From assembly GCF_024713945.1 (NCBI RefSeq), contig NC_134677.1, positions 7,133,001 to 7,197,000 on the forward strand: a DNA stretch of 64,000 bases. Direction: 5' to 3'. Shown here piece after piece: positions 10,601 to 22,845 of this stretch (its first letter is position 1; each line of letters opens with the position of its first letter). The translations under genes were made by a program, and so were the position numbers. This stretch comes from Dermatophagoides farinae (taxonomy: Eukaryota > Arthropoda > Arachnida > Sarcoptiformes > Pyroglyphidae). The notes below the pieces were generated by a model. The model made no database searches. It had not been told where the DNA came from and saw only the letters and a list, made by a program, of their open reading frames with translations.

Positions 10601-13600
10601 TGGACAAAATCTTTCTTGACCAATGTTTCGGTGGTGACCATACAAACTTTGATCACTCGTTCCGAGACAAAAGTAATCCATTCTTGTACACATTTTTCGA
10701 TTAAATTACGAATAAAATTCTTATGTTGTGGGTTCAACATGATAATCTGCAAATTCGGTTGGATAACAATCGACTGAGAAAGATTCGATATATTGTTCAC
10801 GTTGATTTCATTATAATTTTGCACCTGATTTGTTGTAGCAGTTACTGTGTTTGAAACAGCTGTTTGTGGATGCATCGAATTACTATCAACCGTTGAATGT
10901 GATGAATGTAACATTCCAGAGATAGCAACATTTGGTTCTAAAACTGATCCAATGTTATTTGGGACGAAATTAGGTCGAGGCATAGAGCTAGCTCCAAGTT
11001 GTGGTTCCAGTTTCATGAATAATTCTTTATTTTTTAAATCTTGAGATTTACCCATAAAATCCTCTATTTTCAATTCAAGATGTTTGCATAAAACTTCCAC
11101 TTCAAACTTGAGATTTAATTTCAAATTAGAAACGCTGTGCAATTCGACTAAAATTTTGATCAACTTGACTGTCCATGGACATGGTGGACGAAATACTTTG
11201 GATTTAGCTGAACCCATCAATATTTTGGTGACAAACGGTACTACAAATAACATTTGTAGTTGACCTTTATGATAGGCTTCAATCAACAAATTTCTCAAAT
11301 CTAAATTTATTGTGAGAATCGGCTTATTTTGAGATAACGTAATTATGCCCAACCAATTGCCAAGATTTTTCAACAAAGTTCGATCCTGAAAATTGTCAGT
11401 TTCTTTGTTTGAGCGGAGCAGGATTTTGATGTTACGATAAGTCTCAGATAGGATTTTCACTGAAAGATCACTAGTGCTCACTTTGACCATAAATGTTGCA
11501 TATAATTCATGATAATTTGATTCTAAGCCAACACGTTTCATGACAAAATAATGCGAAAACCATTGAAAGTATTGATCTTTTTCTTTAAGAAACAATTCTT
11601 TAAATTCATCAGCTTTCTTGACAAGATTCATTTGAGATAGATTATTAATAATGAATGCAACTTTGTCCTGGAAAGCGCTTGGTGGAATTTCGACTTGTTG
11701 ACATTGAGCATCATTTGATGCTTGATTGTTTCCTGCGTTCATTTTATTGTTGCTATTTAAAAGTGTAATACGACGATTATGAGTTAGCGACGGCGGATCT
11801 GTACCCTGTCTAGCGTACTCGATGAATTCGATCAAAATAGGCGGCAAATCACGATAAGTAGGGATGTTACAAAGATGATTGCAGAATTGTGGAAATTCTT
11901 TTAGACGAGTTTTCAGCTTATTCAATGCAGCTTGTCCAAACATAAAATAACGAGATGATGATTCCGTACGTTTGAGTGCGTCCATTACGCATCGCAATGC
12001 ATTGACCATAGTAAGACCTTTGACCAAATTATTCAAAATAATACCGCCGAATATTTCTCCTGTGATGACAAGTTCTTTGTCTGGATATTGTGGCAAAAAC
12101 GGATATTCTTTGAAAAGATTTCTGATCATACAAGCAGCAATTTCTTTCTCTCTTTTATGGGACGATTCTTGAAATTTTTTCAACATGTCAAGAAATTGAT
12201 CGATAGTCAATGAATCTGGCTGATCTTGATTATAGATTCGTTGAAAGTAAGAATCGGCTTCTTCCTCAATGTCTTTAGTAAATTCTTCTTCAGTTTCTGG
12301 ACTATAAGGCTGTTGAGTAGCGTTTAGCTGAGGACTACGGATAGGATTCTCTGGAAACAAATGAGATCCGACTGAATCAAACTGGCTAGGTTTCATAGTT
12401 GTCGGTAGCTGTGAGTTTACGAATTGGTTTTGATTCACCCATTGAGTGAATTTGTTATACATTTTTATTATCTCAAATTCTATCATTGATTTTGGAGTAT
12501 CAGAAACATGATGTCGAAGACAATTCAATATAATTCGATACGTTTCGTTTGGAAGTGATGTTGTCGGTTCTGTTGCTCCAAATATAGCGCATCGTTTTTT
12601 GAGAAATTGTATACATGCATCTACAAATTGAGGGCCATTCTGTGTAATTTTATCGTTGAGCCATTTGTCAAGCTTAAGGTATTCACGTCGGGATGCAAAA
12701 CAAGCAAGATCAATCACAAATGAATACGTATTGCTTGATAGTAAAACATTTAAAACTTTTAAATCTTGAGAAAGATCAAGAATTTTCGAAAGCTTATATG
12801 ATTGTTCTTCGGGTGATGAAGATGTATAAAGCTCAACCATTGCTGTTAGCAATGATTTTTGAGCCCATGTCAATATGATTTTAGGAGTATAGACAAAATC
12901 AGTAGGCCAAATTTTTTGTATGATTAGTGTTGCATTCGGATTCGGATTATTGTGACTGACACAGATGAATTTCAATAAAGCTTTGATGAGTACATTTTCT
13001 TTTAAGCCATGATTACCGTGACATTCAATCAAGGAAAATACCAGCAGATCTGGACATTTGTTTAATGGCGTGAAAAATATCTCTTCCACAAATGAACGAG
13101 TCAATTGATTGATATCAGAAAGATCTAGCAATATCTGACATAAACACTGATATTTCCAACAATAAATCTGACAGTCAGTCTCATATTCAATTGGACATTT
13201 TAGATTTTCGATTTGAGGCACTTTCTTGGTCAGAGAAGGATGCTTGCAATTGTTTAATATCTGTTGCACCCAATCTGAAACGATACAATATCTTATGACT
13301 TGCTGTTGAAAATGAGCATTACTTTTCCAGACTTTTGAAAAAAACGTTATGCCAAGTATGTCCAATCCTTTGATCATTAGAAAAAAAATTAAAATAAACG
13401 AATGATTAAATAAATCTAAAACAGTAATTTAAGCATACCTTGTTTGTCCGATGAGCACAGATATCGACAAACGAAAAGAAATTTATTAAAGTCAAATTGT
13501 TGAAGCATGGATATTTTTTTAGAGAATTCTGTTGAGTCTAACGTTCGAAGAATTTCAGTGAGAGGTGATTCACATATTAAATTTTCTACAACATTGTTAG

Positions 13601-13799
13601 CGAATTTGATCAACATCTCTTCCGTACAATTAGTCTTTGAATCACATAGTTTGATTAGACAAGTGGCTATAAATGTTGGTGCAACACCTGAATGTCTTAT
13701 TGATTCAATAAAGTATGTGGCATCTTCAGACGACGATGTTGTCCCTGCCGTCGTCATAACGGCATTATCCGTTTTGACGAATTCCATGTCGAAATTCAT
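7642..13799 (-). CDS. CNOT1: CCR4-NOT transcription complex subunit 1 (scaffold)
   Basis: Six exons on the minus strand: 13439-13799, about 10135-13367, 9270-10067, 8534-9205, 7986-8472, 7642-7928; about 1945 aa against about 2376 in human. Clear matches: the helical N-terminal block (RREYLKLDKWL), the region with SYFQRIYN and FFQYPDKEL-like QYPDKELVITG, the MIF4G domain from about residue 675 (QDKVAFIINNLSQ, ETYRNIKILLRS, FRPPCPWTVKLIKIL), the CAF40-binding DUF3819 region, and the C-terminal NOT1 domain (GILKNDESIANFF, LILFHDFPEFLCEY, LLERYITQRPHPWG). It scaffolds the mRNA deadenylase complex in the cytoplasm. The N terminus lacks roughly 250 residues present in vertebrates. The frame change between exons 2 and 3 is not cleanly resolved: best acceptor is TTCAG before 10067, with weak donors giving an intron of 34, 67 or 73 bases. 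Confidence 0.94.
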
Positions 13800-16000
13800 C
13801 GATTAAATGGCAAAAAAAAAAACAAATTCCAATTAATGATGTATCATTTATCAATGTTTATAAGATGGGCGGTGATTGATGATATGAATATATCATTAGA
13901 AATAATAACTAAAAAAAAATTGTCATAAAAAATTGTAATTTAGCAAACAAAATAATTAAATGATGATGATGATCAAGACAAGGTAATCATATTATATTGA
14001 AACAATTCGACAAAGGATCAAAAAAAGACGAACAGAATATATATCATTAATGTTGAACATGATAATTTTGTAGATGATGACTGTTCATAATTTAACCAAT
14101 CAATACTGTCAGGTTGATTTTTTTAACCACCACCACCACCATACACACATCAACAATGACCATGATGTGACGGTTAGTGGGTAAATAATGAGCCAGAAAT
14201 GATGAAACAAAAAGTGATAATTTTTTTTTAATTTGTCCACAATTTATTGGTAGAAACGACGAAAAAAAACTAATCAGTGTAATAAATGTTGATGAATTCA
14301 CTGATCTATGTGTTGGAATTCATTTGGATGGATGGATGGATGTTCTTTAAGATGAAATTCAGGCAAAAAAATCAATGTAAATGATAATAATAATAATAAT
14401 GATGATGATGATTAAATGAATATAAAATGAATAATAAAATGAAGCAAATTTCGGATCAGGCGTTTTGTGTTATCTAACTGTTTGTAATTTTTACATTTTA
14501 TAAATTTGGAAATTTTATCATCATCATTTTTTTTTTAATTCTTCATCAACACTTTTTCTTTGTCTTTTTTTTTCTCTCCATATGAAAGACACACCGAACA
14601 CATTTATATACAATATAAATATATATATAATAAATACATAGAAAGTACTCGATTTTTTTTTTATTTTTCATAGGTTTAGGTTGACTTGGTGTGTGTGTGT
14701 GTTTGTGCCAATATTATTAGCAACGCCATACATACATCACACAAGAATACAAATAGACACACACACAACTCATCATATTAACCACTTAGAAGCTTGTATG
14801 TATGCATGAAAGAGAGTAGCATAATATCACACACACACACACACACACTTTTTTTTGATGCTGTTTTGCCATACATATACTTAATGACGGGAAATTTCCC
14901 ATTATTTTTTCTTTCTTATATTTCTTCTTCTTTTTTTGACTTTAACAATTTCAACCAATGTGTTTCAATCAATTCAAAATATTATCATTGATTATTTTAT
15001 AAATCAAATGAGAATCAACCAATTGAAATCGAATCGATCATCAACGTGATTTTTCGTTGTTGTTTTTTTTTATATATCAAATCCATTCTGGATTAATAAA
15101 TTACACAAGTAACACCATCTTTTGTACGGGAAAAAATGAATTGATTTTTTTTGTTGTTGTTGTTGCAAAATTGAAAAAGAAAATTGGATGGCAGTATTCG
15201 TGACGACGATGATGATGATGATGATGATGAATCAAATGGAGTTCTTATTTTGATTCATTTAATCTGTATTTAAAATTGACAACGACGATGGTAAATGGAA
15301 TGTTTGAAATTTTCGAAAAATAACCAAAACAATTTATTATCCAATAAAAATAAATTAGAATTATATCTATCTATGATTAAATTAGTTTAAATCAGTAAAA
15401 TTCATAATTATTTCCGTAACCGGATTGAATAAACAATTCAAATTATAAATTAGCCACCAATTGCTCCATCTCGAGACATGTGACATTGTATATTTCGTTT
15501 TTCTATGTGACGGATATATATCATTTAACAATAATTAACCAACATTTTTTTCATGTATCTTCTTTCCCTTCTTCTTTCCACTCCAAAAAAAAAAAAAAAA
15601 AAATCACAGGAATGTTGTAATCACACACACACACACATTAACACACGAAACAAGACGGCATATATGAAATGAATAAAATTAACAATATCATCATCATTTG
15701 AATATTGGGTGGTTGAGATGATTGTCGTCAATGTGCTGCTCTGGTGGCTCTGCTTTAACTATATCGACTAATGGCTGATTTATTTTTCTAACTTTAATCT
15801 TTGTTGTGTTATTAAACATTAAACATTTTTTTTTTATTGTTATTATTGCCATTAGAATCTACGCTTACAAATTACATTTATTCTAAAAAAAATAATTCAT
15901 TCATTTCTTACAAATAGGAAATTCGTCGAATTTGAATAAATGACTATAAATTAATTCGATTTAGATTTTGGATTTTGATGTTTTATATAATAAAAAAATT
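13800..16000. other. intergenic, divergent promoters of CNOT1 and the phosphoesterase
   Basis: About 2.2 kb between genes that point away from each other. It contains GATG/ATG runs (14328-14343, 14385-14415, 15205-15232), a CA run at 14828-14848, another near 15623-15640 and poly-A near 15586-15603. I see no coding exon or RNA gene. Confidence 0.5.
14828..14848. repeat. (CA)n microsatellite
   Basis: About ten CA units in the intergenic region upstream of the phosphoesterase gene. Confidence 0.85.
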
Positions 16001-17871
16001 ATGAATGCCAATGTCATCACACAAAATGGTCCAGATTCCGGCGACATTCAATATGAATCACTATGTATACTACATTTTAATGATTGTTATAATGTTGAAC
16101 CTTGTGATAAAGAACCTGTTGGAGGTGCAGCCCGTTTTGTCAACGCATTACATCAATTCGATCATCTTGATCCATTGATATTATTTAGTGGTGATATTAT
16201 TGCTCCAAGTATCAGTATGTATTTTTTTTTTAAATATTTTATCTCATAATTTATAATGAATTTCAATTTTTGCACACAGTGAGCTCATTTACTAAAGGTG
16301 AACAAATGTTACCAGTTTTGGAACGATGCAATGTTCATTGTGCTTTATTCGGCAATCATGAATTCGGTTCGGATTTTTTTTCTTATTCTTTTCGAAATGA
16401 ATTTACTAATAATAACGCTATGAATTTAATAGATTTTGGTCTCGATTGTCTATTGGCGTTTGTTGCACGAACAAATTTTCCATGGTTAATGAGTAATGTG
16501 ATCGATAAGAATACTGGTTTACCACTTGGTGGTGGAAAAATTACTCACATTATTGAAAAAGGAGATCTGAAAGTAAATGGAAATTTGTAACTGTAGACTT
16601 TTTAAAATTAAAATGTTTTATTTCCCTACTTAATGCTAGATTGGACTTATAGGATTAATCGAAGAAGAATGGCTATCAACACTCGTGCTAGACGAAGATG
16701 ATATCAAATATACGGATTTTGTTCCCGAAGGTCGTCGATTAGCCAAAACTCTTAAGGAAGAGGTATGATACTTTTTGTAAACAAAAATTCTTATTTTCAT
16801 TGAATTAAAATTTTGTTTCAGAATGGTGTTCATTTTGTGATTGCATTGACACATATGAGAACTCATAACGATATACGTTTAGCTGAACAGGTTGAAGAAG
16901 TCGACCTAATACTTGGTGGACACGATCATGTTTACGAAATTCGCAAAGTCAATGGAAAATTAGTAATTAAAAGTGGTACAGATTTTCGACAATTCAGCAA
17001 ATTAACTCTGGTTTATGATCATGGAAACCATAAAATTCGTGATATTCAAGTTGATGAGATAAACATCACGTCAGATATCGGTGAAGATCCCTATCTAATT
17101 GCCGAGTTGAATAAATTCAAAACTGTCCTTGAGGAAAAAATGGAAAACACTGTTGCAATACTTGACTGTGATCTTGATGGTCGATTTTCCAGTGTACGAA
17201 CCAAAGAAACAAACCTAGGAAATTTAATAACCGATGTGATGCTTTACGCTGTGCCTGATGCAGATTTTGCATTACTCAATTCTGGAACATTACGAAGTGA
17301 TCGAATCCATCCTAAAGGAGCATTAAAAATGCGTGATCTGGTCAACATATTACCATATATGGAATCCTTATTGGTTATAAATATTGATGGACGTCAAACA
17401 TATCGAGCTTTAGAAAATGGCGTTTCTCAATTTCCTAAATTCGAAGGTCGTTTTCCTCAAGTGTCTGGTATAAGCTTTAAATTTGATCCATCAAAACCAT
17501 CTGGATCTCGTGTTGATATCAACAGTATAATGATACAAGGAGAGCCACTTGTTGAAGATAAAATATATAAAATGGTAACCAAAGAATTTATTGTACAAGG
17601 CAAAGATGGATATGAAGTATTGAAAGAATGTTCAATATATAAAAATACTGAACAATGTTTGACACTACTTCAAGCTGTCAATGAATATCTAGAAACATAT
17701 AAATTAATACAAGCATTGAATGATAATTCAATCATTTCGAATGGAAAGAAAAATTCTATTCGCCGTAATTCATTGAAAATAATCCTGCCACAAGCTGCTG
17801 CCAATCTAAAAAATTCTAATGACTATGTTTGCCATTTAAATCCTCAGATGGAAAACAGAATTATTATCTAA
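16001..17871 (+). CDS. 5'-nucleotidase / UshA-family metallophosphoesterase, cytosolic type
   Basis: Four exons, 16001-16214, 16280-16572, 16640-16762, 16822-17871, joining in frame to 559 aa. N-terminal calcineurin-like phosphoesterase motifs: LHFNDCYNVEP, FSGDIIAPS, FGNHEFG, ALTHMRTHNDI and LGGHDHVYE, the usual metal-binding set except that the histidine of the first D-x-H motif is tyrosine, a trait I associate with invertebrate and fungal members often labelled mannosylglucosyl-3-phosphoglycerate phosphatase-like. The C-terminal 5'-nucleotidase domain shows ETNLGNLITDVM, NSGTLRSDR and the FEGRFPQVSGI substrate loop. No signal peptide or GPI tail, so it is probably cytosolic. Substrate unknown; a nucleotide or sugar phosphate is likely. 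The stop is 105 bases from the convergent SYS1 stop. Start is the first ATG consistent with the domain; an out-of-frame ATG at 15978 precedes it. Confidence 0.83.
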
Positions 17872-17976
17872 AATGATTATCATCTCAATCTCAATTATAT
17901 TCATTTGTTGTTATAAATTACAAATTTTTTTATTTTTTTTTTTGAGAAAATTAATTTTTTTTTGATGATACAATGA

Positions 17977-18513
17977 TCACAATGAACTGACTTTATTTGC
18001 AACCAACAATGGAATGGCTTTCAGTTCGGATTGAAGACAAACATATTCACCAGATATACACATGATGGTTATACAAATAATGTTTAATAGCCACCAAGAA
18101 AATGATGATGGTATTTGACCATTATAAAATCGAACCATAATAAGATGAATGATGAATAAAGTCAGTGTAAAATCTAGACATTTTTTTGCTCGTCGAACGA
18201 TGAAATGTAAAATTAGAGCCCTATAAAATTCAAATACAAATAAAAATCTATGATCAAATTAAAATGCAAAATATTTGACATACCCGAAAAAAGAATTTAA
18301 AATAAAAGAAATTGTTATGACTAGACCCAGTGAAGTTTTAAAGCTTACAATCTGTGAATTGAATATTTGATCTAATGTAGGATAATATCCAAAAAGATTT
18401 GCAATAAAGAATAGGATGAATCCAAGACTTAGATAAAATGTAGTCTGTATGGCAACAATCTGTGTAGAAATCAATATCGGATCCCAACGGGAATAGCTAA
18501 AATGACCCGACAT
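17977..18513 (-). CDS. SYS1: SYS1 Golgi trafficking membrane protein
   Basis: Two exons, 18284-18513 and 17977-18220, split by a 63-base intron (donor GTATGT); product 157 aa, matching the usual ~156. Diagnostic motifs are YSRWDPILISTQIVAIQT near the N terminus, YYPTLDQIF, RRAKKCLDFTLT, and the end FSWWLLNIICI with GEYVCLQSELKAIPL. Four hydrophobic spans. SYS1 sits in the trans-Golgi membrane and recruits ARL3/ARFRP1 with NatC acetylation, allowing ARL1 and GRIP golgin recruitment. The gene runs tail-to-tail with the phosphoesterase and head-to-head with COX4. Confidence 0.95.
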
Positions 18514-18795
18514 TTCGATCGAAAATTCGTAACAATTTCATTATTTTTAATGAATAAAATAAAAAACCGAATATGAATACGAGAAAATCGTAAAATGGTT
18601 GTCTTATAAAAAAAAATACGCAATCGTCATCAAGTAGCGCCCGCCCGTCTTTTGTGAATATACCATGTTTGTTTTGTGTTGATAAAGGTGAGAAAGAAAG
18701 TCACTCGATCGTCAGGCAAAGCATTTTTTAGACCAAATATCGGCTGTATTTTGAACATTCAACACCAATTCGTGAACCATAATTAGTCGATTAAA
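18514..18795. promoter_or_regulatory. shared bidirectional promoter region of SYS1 and COX4
   Basis: Only 282 bases separate the two divergent start codons, so both core promoters and 5' UTRs must lie here. It contains a locally GC-richer patch around 18636-18652 (AGTAGCGCCCGCCCGTC), unlike its surroundings. No TATA box is obvious. Confidence 0.55.
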
Positions 18796-19463
18796 ATGTC
18801 TTATGTATTGCGAATGTCACGTTTTAATCAAATTTTAACTATCCATCGAGCCCAAAAATGTATTGGTATGCTTCAGGCACAATCATTCCATAACCGTGAA
18901 CTGATTGGCAAACGTGAAGTAGTCGGTTTTGGATTTAATGGATCATACATGTATTTTGATGCCGCTGCTATGCCATATCCGGCCATTCGATTCCGTGAAG
19001 AAACTGATGAGATGAAACGACTTCGTGAAAAAGAGAAGAATGATTGGAAACAATTGTCTTTGGAAGAGAAAAAGAAACGTAAGTGATTGAACAATATTCA
19101 ATCTTTTTCGATATGATACTAATCTGTGTTGGTAGTCTATCGACACAGTTTTTGTCTTACATTATCCGAAGTTGAAGCTCCAACTGGCGAATGGAAAATT
19201 CAATTGGCAATCGTTTTTTTTACGATATCACTTGCACTTTACTACTTTGCATTCGCTCGTAAAAACTGTAAGTTATAATTAATGATTTCATTTTTATTCA
19301 TTTTAAAATAAAATGACTATATTCATTAGTTTATGGACCTCTGCCCGAAACGATGACACCCGAAGGCAAACAACGTACCCGTGATTTGGAAATCCTTTAC
19401 AAGACCAATCCAATTTTTGGTTTGGCTTCGAAATTCGATTATGAAAAAGGTGATTGGAAATGA
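18796..19463 (+). CDS. COX4: cytochrome c oxidase subunit 4, mitochondrial
   Basis: Three exons, 18796-19078, 19136-19267 and 19330-19463, give 182 aa. The N terminus is a basic, Arg-rich presequence fitting mitochondrial import. Family landmarks in order: GKREVVGFGFNG, LREKEKNDWKQLSLEEKK, LYRHSF, one transmembrane helix (QLAIVFFTISLALYYFAF), FYGPLPETM, and the end NPIFGLASKFDYEKGDWK. It is a nuclear-coded subunit of respiratory complex IV in the inner membrane. Both donors are GTAAGT. The stop is 134 bases from the stop of convergent WDR59. Confidence 0.96.
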
Positions 19464-19597
19464 GCAAAAACATTTTGATAGGATATGCAAAACAGTAGCA
19501 AACAGCAAAAATATTGTAATTTTTCATTTTCGTTTTGATTATTGAATAAAAATTAACAAATAAAATAAAATAAGAAATCATGTCCATTGTTTAATGT

Positions 19598-22500
19598 TTA
19601 GTTTCCAAGACAAACACACCCACAACCGGATGGACATTCTTCATGTTTTTGAAACCAGTCATTCATATGATTAGTATGGCCACCGTGGCCACATTTCATA
19701 CAATGATTGGTGGCACCTTTTACAGGTAAACGGCATATAGTACAGATTAATGATATTCGATTACAGTGGCTACAAATGTAATTGGAGCAAAGTTTTTGCC
19801 TATCCTTACAGGATTGAGTAAAACATTCATTAACAAATGAAACTATATGTGATTGATCATCATATAACATTTTCGATTCGATAGTCTTCAAAAGTTGTGC
19901 GCGTTTTTTGATCAATTTCCATCGATACAGAATGTCGAGATAAATTTTTTTATAATAATCATATTCAAGTACTAATTTTGAATCAAATGTCCTACAGATT
20001 ATAGTCGATTAAAAAAAATTTTTTTATAAAATAAAAATCGGTAAAAATAGATCTTGTATACTTACGTTTCAATACGTTCATTTAAATTAGATTCCTCATT
20101 ACTGTCGGTGCTGGATTTATCACTTTTGTTTTGATTAATATTCATTTCTTGATTTGACGAACAACTACTTGTTCTTATACGATTTTTTCCTGTTACATCT
20201 CCTCGTGCATTGACTAAACACAAATGAAAATTGATTTAAATAAAATTAATTTTATAAAATTTTTTTTCAAAATTACTTATAGCCCATTCGGTGTCCAGTT
20301 GATTGGACATTTCATCTTGGGTTGATAAATTGTAATTGATTCGGGGTTGATGTTTTCTCGGAACAAACGAAGGAACGTGTTCTTGCCAACTAAGTTTACA
20401 TGAACTTATCACGCTTGAAATCATTGCAACTGTTTGAATATCATTACATTTCAATACATAATGTTCAATCCTTTATATATAAAAAAAAGTTAAATTAGCT
20501 CCGAAAAATTCCTCATTGAACTTACATAGATTGTATCATTTTTCCACCAAATGGATGTCTGGACCAATGTGAATTTAGCTCTTCAGAAGATATGAAACGA
20601 TTTTTCAGATAAATCTCGGCGGACAATCGAACCAGATTCCATGTTTGTTGAAGATCACGACGGCCAGAAGTGGCGGCAATTTTTGCATTCATCTCACAAA
20701 AGCTTATTATGTTACCTCTCGGTGATGGTATCAGATATTGTTCGGCTAATTGTCGAGAAATCGGTAACAATTTCGTGACACTAAATACCATTACAGGACC
20801 ACAAAGATTGACGGTCTTTTTTTCTTGATATTGATGAATTTTACGAAATGATCGATGTTTTTTTGATGAATCAATATAGAATGATGAGATTGATGGAATA
20901 TTATCTTTAACACTCATATGATTCGAATTATAAGCTCGCACATGATTGTCCAGATAGGATGATAACGCTGATAATGATCGCGGTGTATATTCTGTAGGTA
21001 CATTCATCTGTTCCAGATGTGGTGGCCGTCCAAAACAGACAAGAATTTCCGATGAACAAAATCGTGCTCCGGATGTACGAGGAAATGGAACCGATGCATC
21101 CAGATAGCTAACATATTCATGAGAGGTGAGTATATCCAATACGGTAGGTTGAGGTTTAATGGTATTTACATTGTTCAGATTTAATGACGTTGATTCTTCG
21201 ATAAGATGAACAAATTGCCGAAGACATTTTTCCAGACAATTGCGATTATGTTGCACAAGAAATGTAGCTGTCGATTGTAGATCAGTGAGAATTTCTTTTT
21301 TAGTTTTATCATCCAATGATTTGACCGTATGCGAATTTTGTATCGGTGTATCATTTAGAAATGAAAACACTGGTATTGTGTTGGGATAATTAATAGGAAA
21401 GAATATTCTCAATCGACATATGATTGATGATTTTAACGATGCTATACAAGTACGTTTATTAACATTAAGTTCTTCGATCATTAGATTAGGAATGTTCGAA
21501 TTAAATAGAGAGAATTCCTGTTTCAAACTGAACACCTTATCGGATTTATCTTCAAAATTATCGAATTCACTTTTGTTTGATTCACATTTCTCCGACATTG
21601 GTGATGATAGATCACTAGATTTGCTTAGGTCAAGATTTGAAAATTTGGCAGATTGAGTATCGAAATCGGATGATATATCCTCTGTGTGATCATGTTGTTG
21701 ATCTTCCGAAAGCGAATCATGAATGTTTGCGCACAAATTCTTTAGGATTAACTTTCCACATTCTAAAAGTATTATCGCGAGCCCATGTGATCAATTCATA
21801 ATCATCCGAATCTATCATGTTCCAACCGAAATCAAGCACAACATCAAGATGTCCAGCAAATGAATGTACTGGCTGATCGAGTGAATTGATTTTCCACATC
21901 CAAAGTGAATTATTCTCACCGGTTCGTCGCATTTGTGGCACCAATGATGTCAACAATCCATTTCCAAATGGTGTATAACGAACTTTCCAAATGGGTAAAC
22001 CTGTTGTCATGTGATATTCACTTTTTCCTTTGCTACAATTTGTTAAATCCCACAACTATGCAACAGAATAATCGAAAATTAATTACGATAATCCAGCCTA
22101 AAATTATATACTGACTTTGATACTTCCATCCTGAGAACAGGTCAAAAATTTATTCTCATAGAATGGACTCCAATCGATTCCGGTTATTTTCGCTAAATAA
22201 GTTGATACATAATGCAATGGCATGTTACTTTTCTGGTAAACAAAAAAAAAAATAATCGAGAATAAATAAATGAATATCGACTATAGTTAAATAGATTTGA
22301 ATTGTTTTTTTTATGAAATTCACCCTTTTATCCCAGATTCGAACATCTCCTTCATGACTAGTTGCCAGGATATTTTCGTTTATTTTTGACCATTTGATCT
22401 GAGATGCTCCCGAAATCGAATGCATCAGATATATGGGCTTCCTTGTTTCCCTGAGATCCCAGATATAAATGTAATTATCAAACGAGGAACTTGCCAAAAT

Positions 22501-22845
22501 GGTCGGTTCTTTATAAGACCAATTCAGATCGGTAATCGTACGAGTATGGCCGCTTAGTGTATGCATCAACCAATTGCTTTCATCAATGTTGTAAATATTA
22601 ATCGTTTGAGCATTGGTAATGGCCAACTGTTTTGGTTCAGGTGGACTGAACTCAGCATGTGTGGTGTCCCATTTAGTTTCTCGGTTGATGACCGAATCAA
22701 TTTTGGCTAGATTATCCGTTCGGATGATCGAAATCGATCGTCGTGAAACGAGTGCACATTTTCCATTACCCGATGTTGCCAAACACATTGCATGTAAATC
22801 AGGATGAGAAATGGTAGTATTAGCTACTGACCAGCCAAGTACCAT
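19598..22845 (-). CDS. WDR59: WDR59, GATOR2 complex subunit
   Basis: Exons 22324-22845, 22116-22232, 20526-22055, 20277-20470, 20066-20213 and 19598-19991, about 967 aa, near the human 974. N-terminal WD40 repeats (HTLSGHTRTITDLNW, SSSFDNYIYIWDLR, SHEGDVRIWDKR, SQDGSIKLWDL, WARDNTFRMWKV), then an RWD domain (QEFSLFNSNIPN, INYPNTIP), the conserved PFPRTSGARFC block, PRSLSALSSY, SISSFY, RHPFGGKM, and a C-terminal RING-like zinc domain (CSHC, CTICRLPV, MKCGHGGH, CPSGCGCVC). GATOR2 relays amino acid sufficiency to mTORC1 at the lysosome. One problem: just after MWKVNP the frame shifts by one base at the A-run 21741-21743; removing one A restores the conserved LCAN. No intron can fit there, so it is a sequence error or a real mutation. 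Confidence 0.94.
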
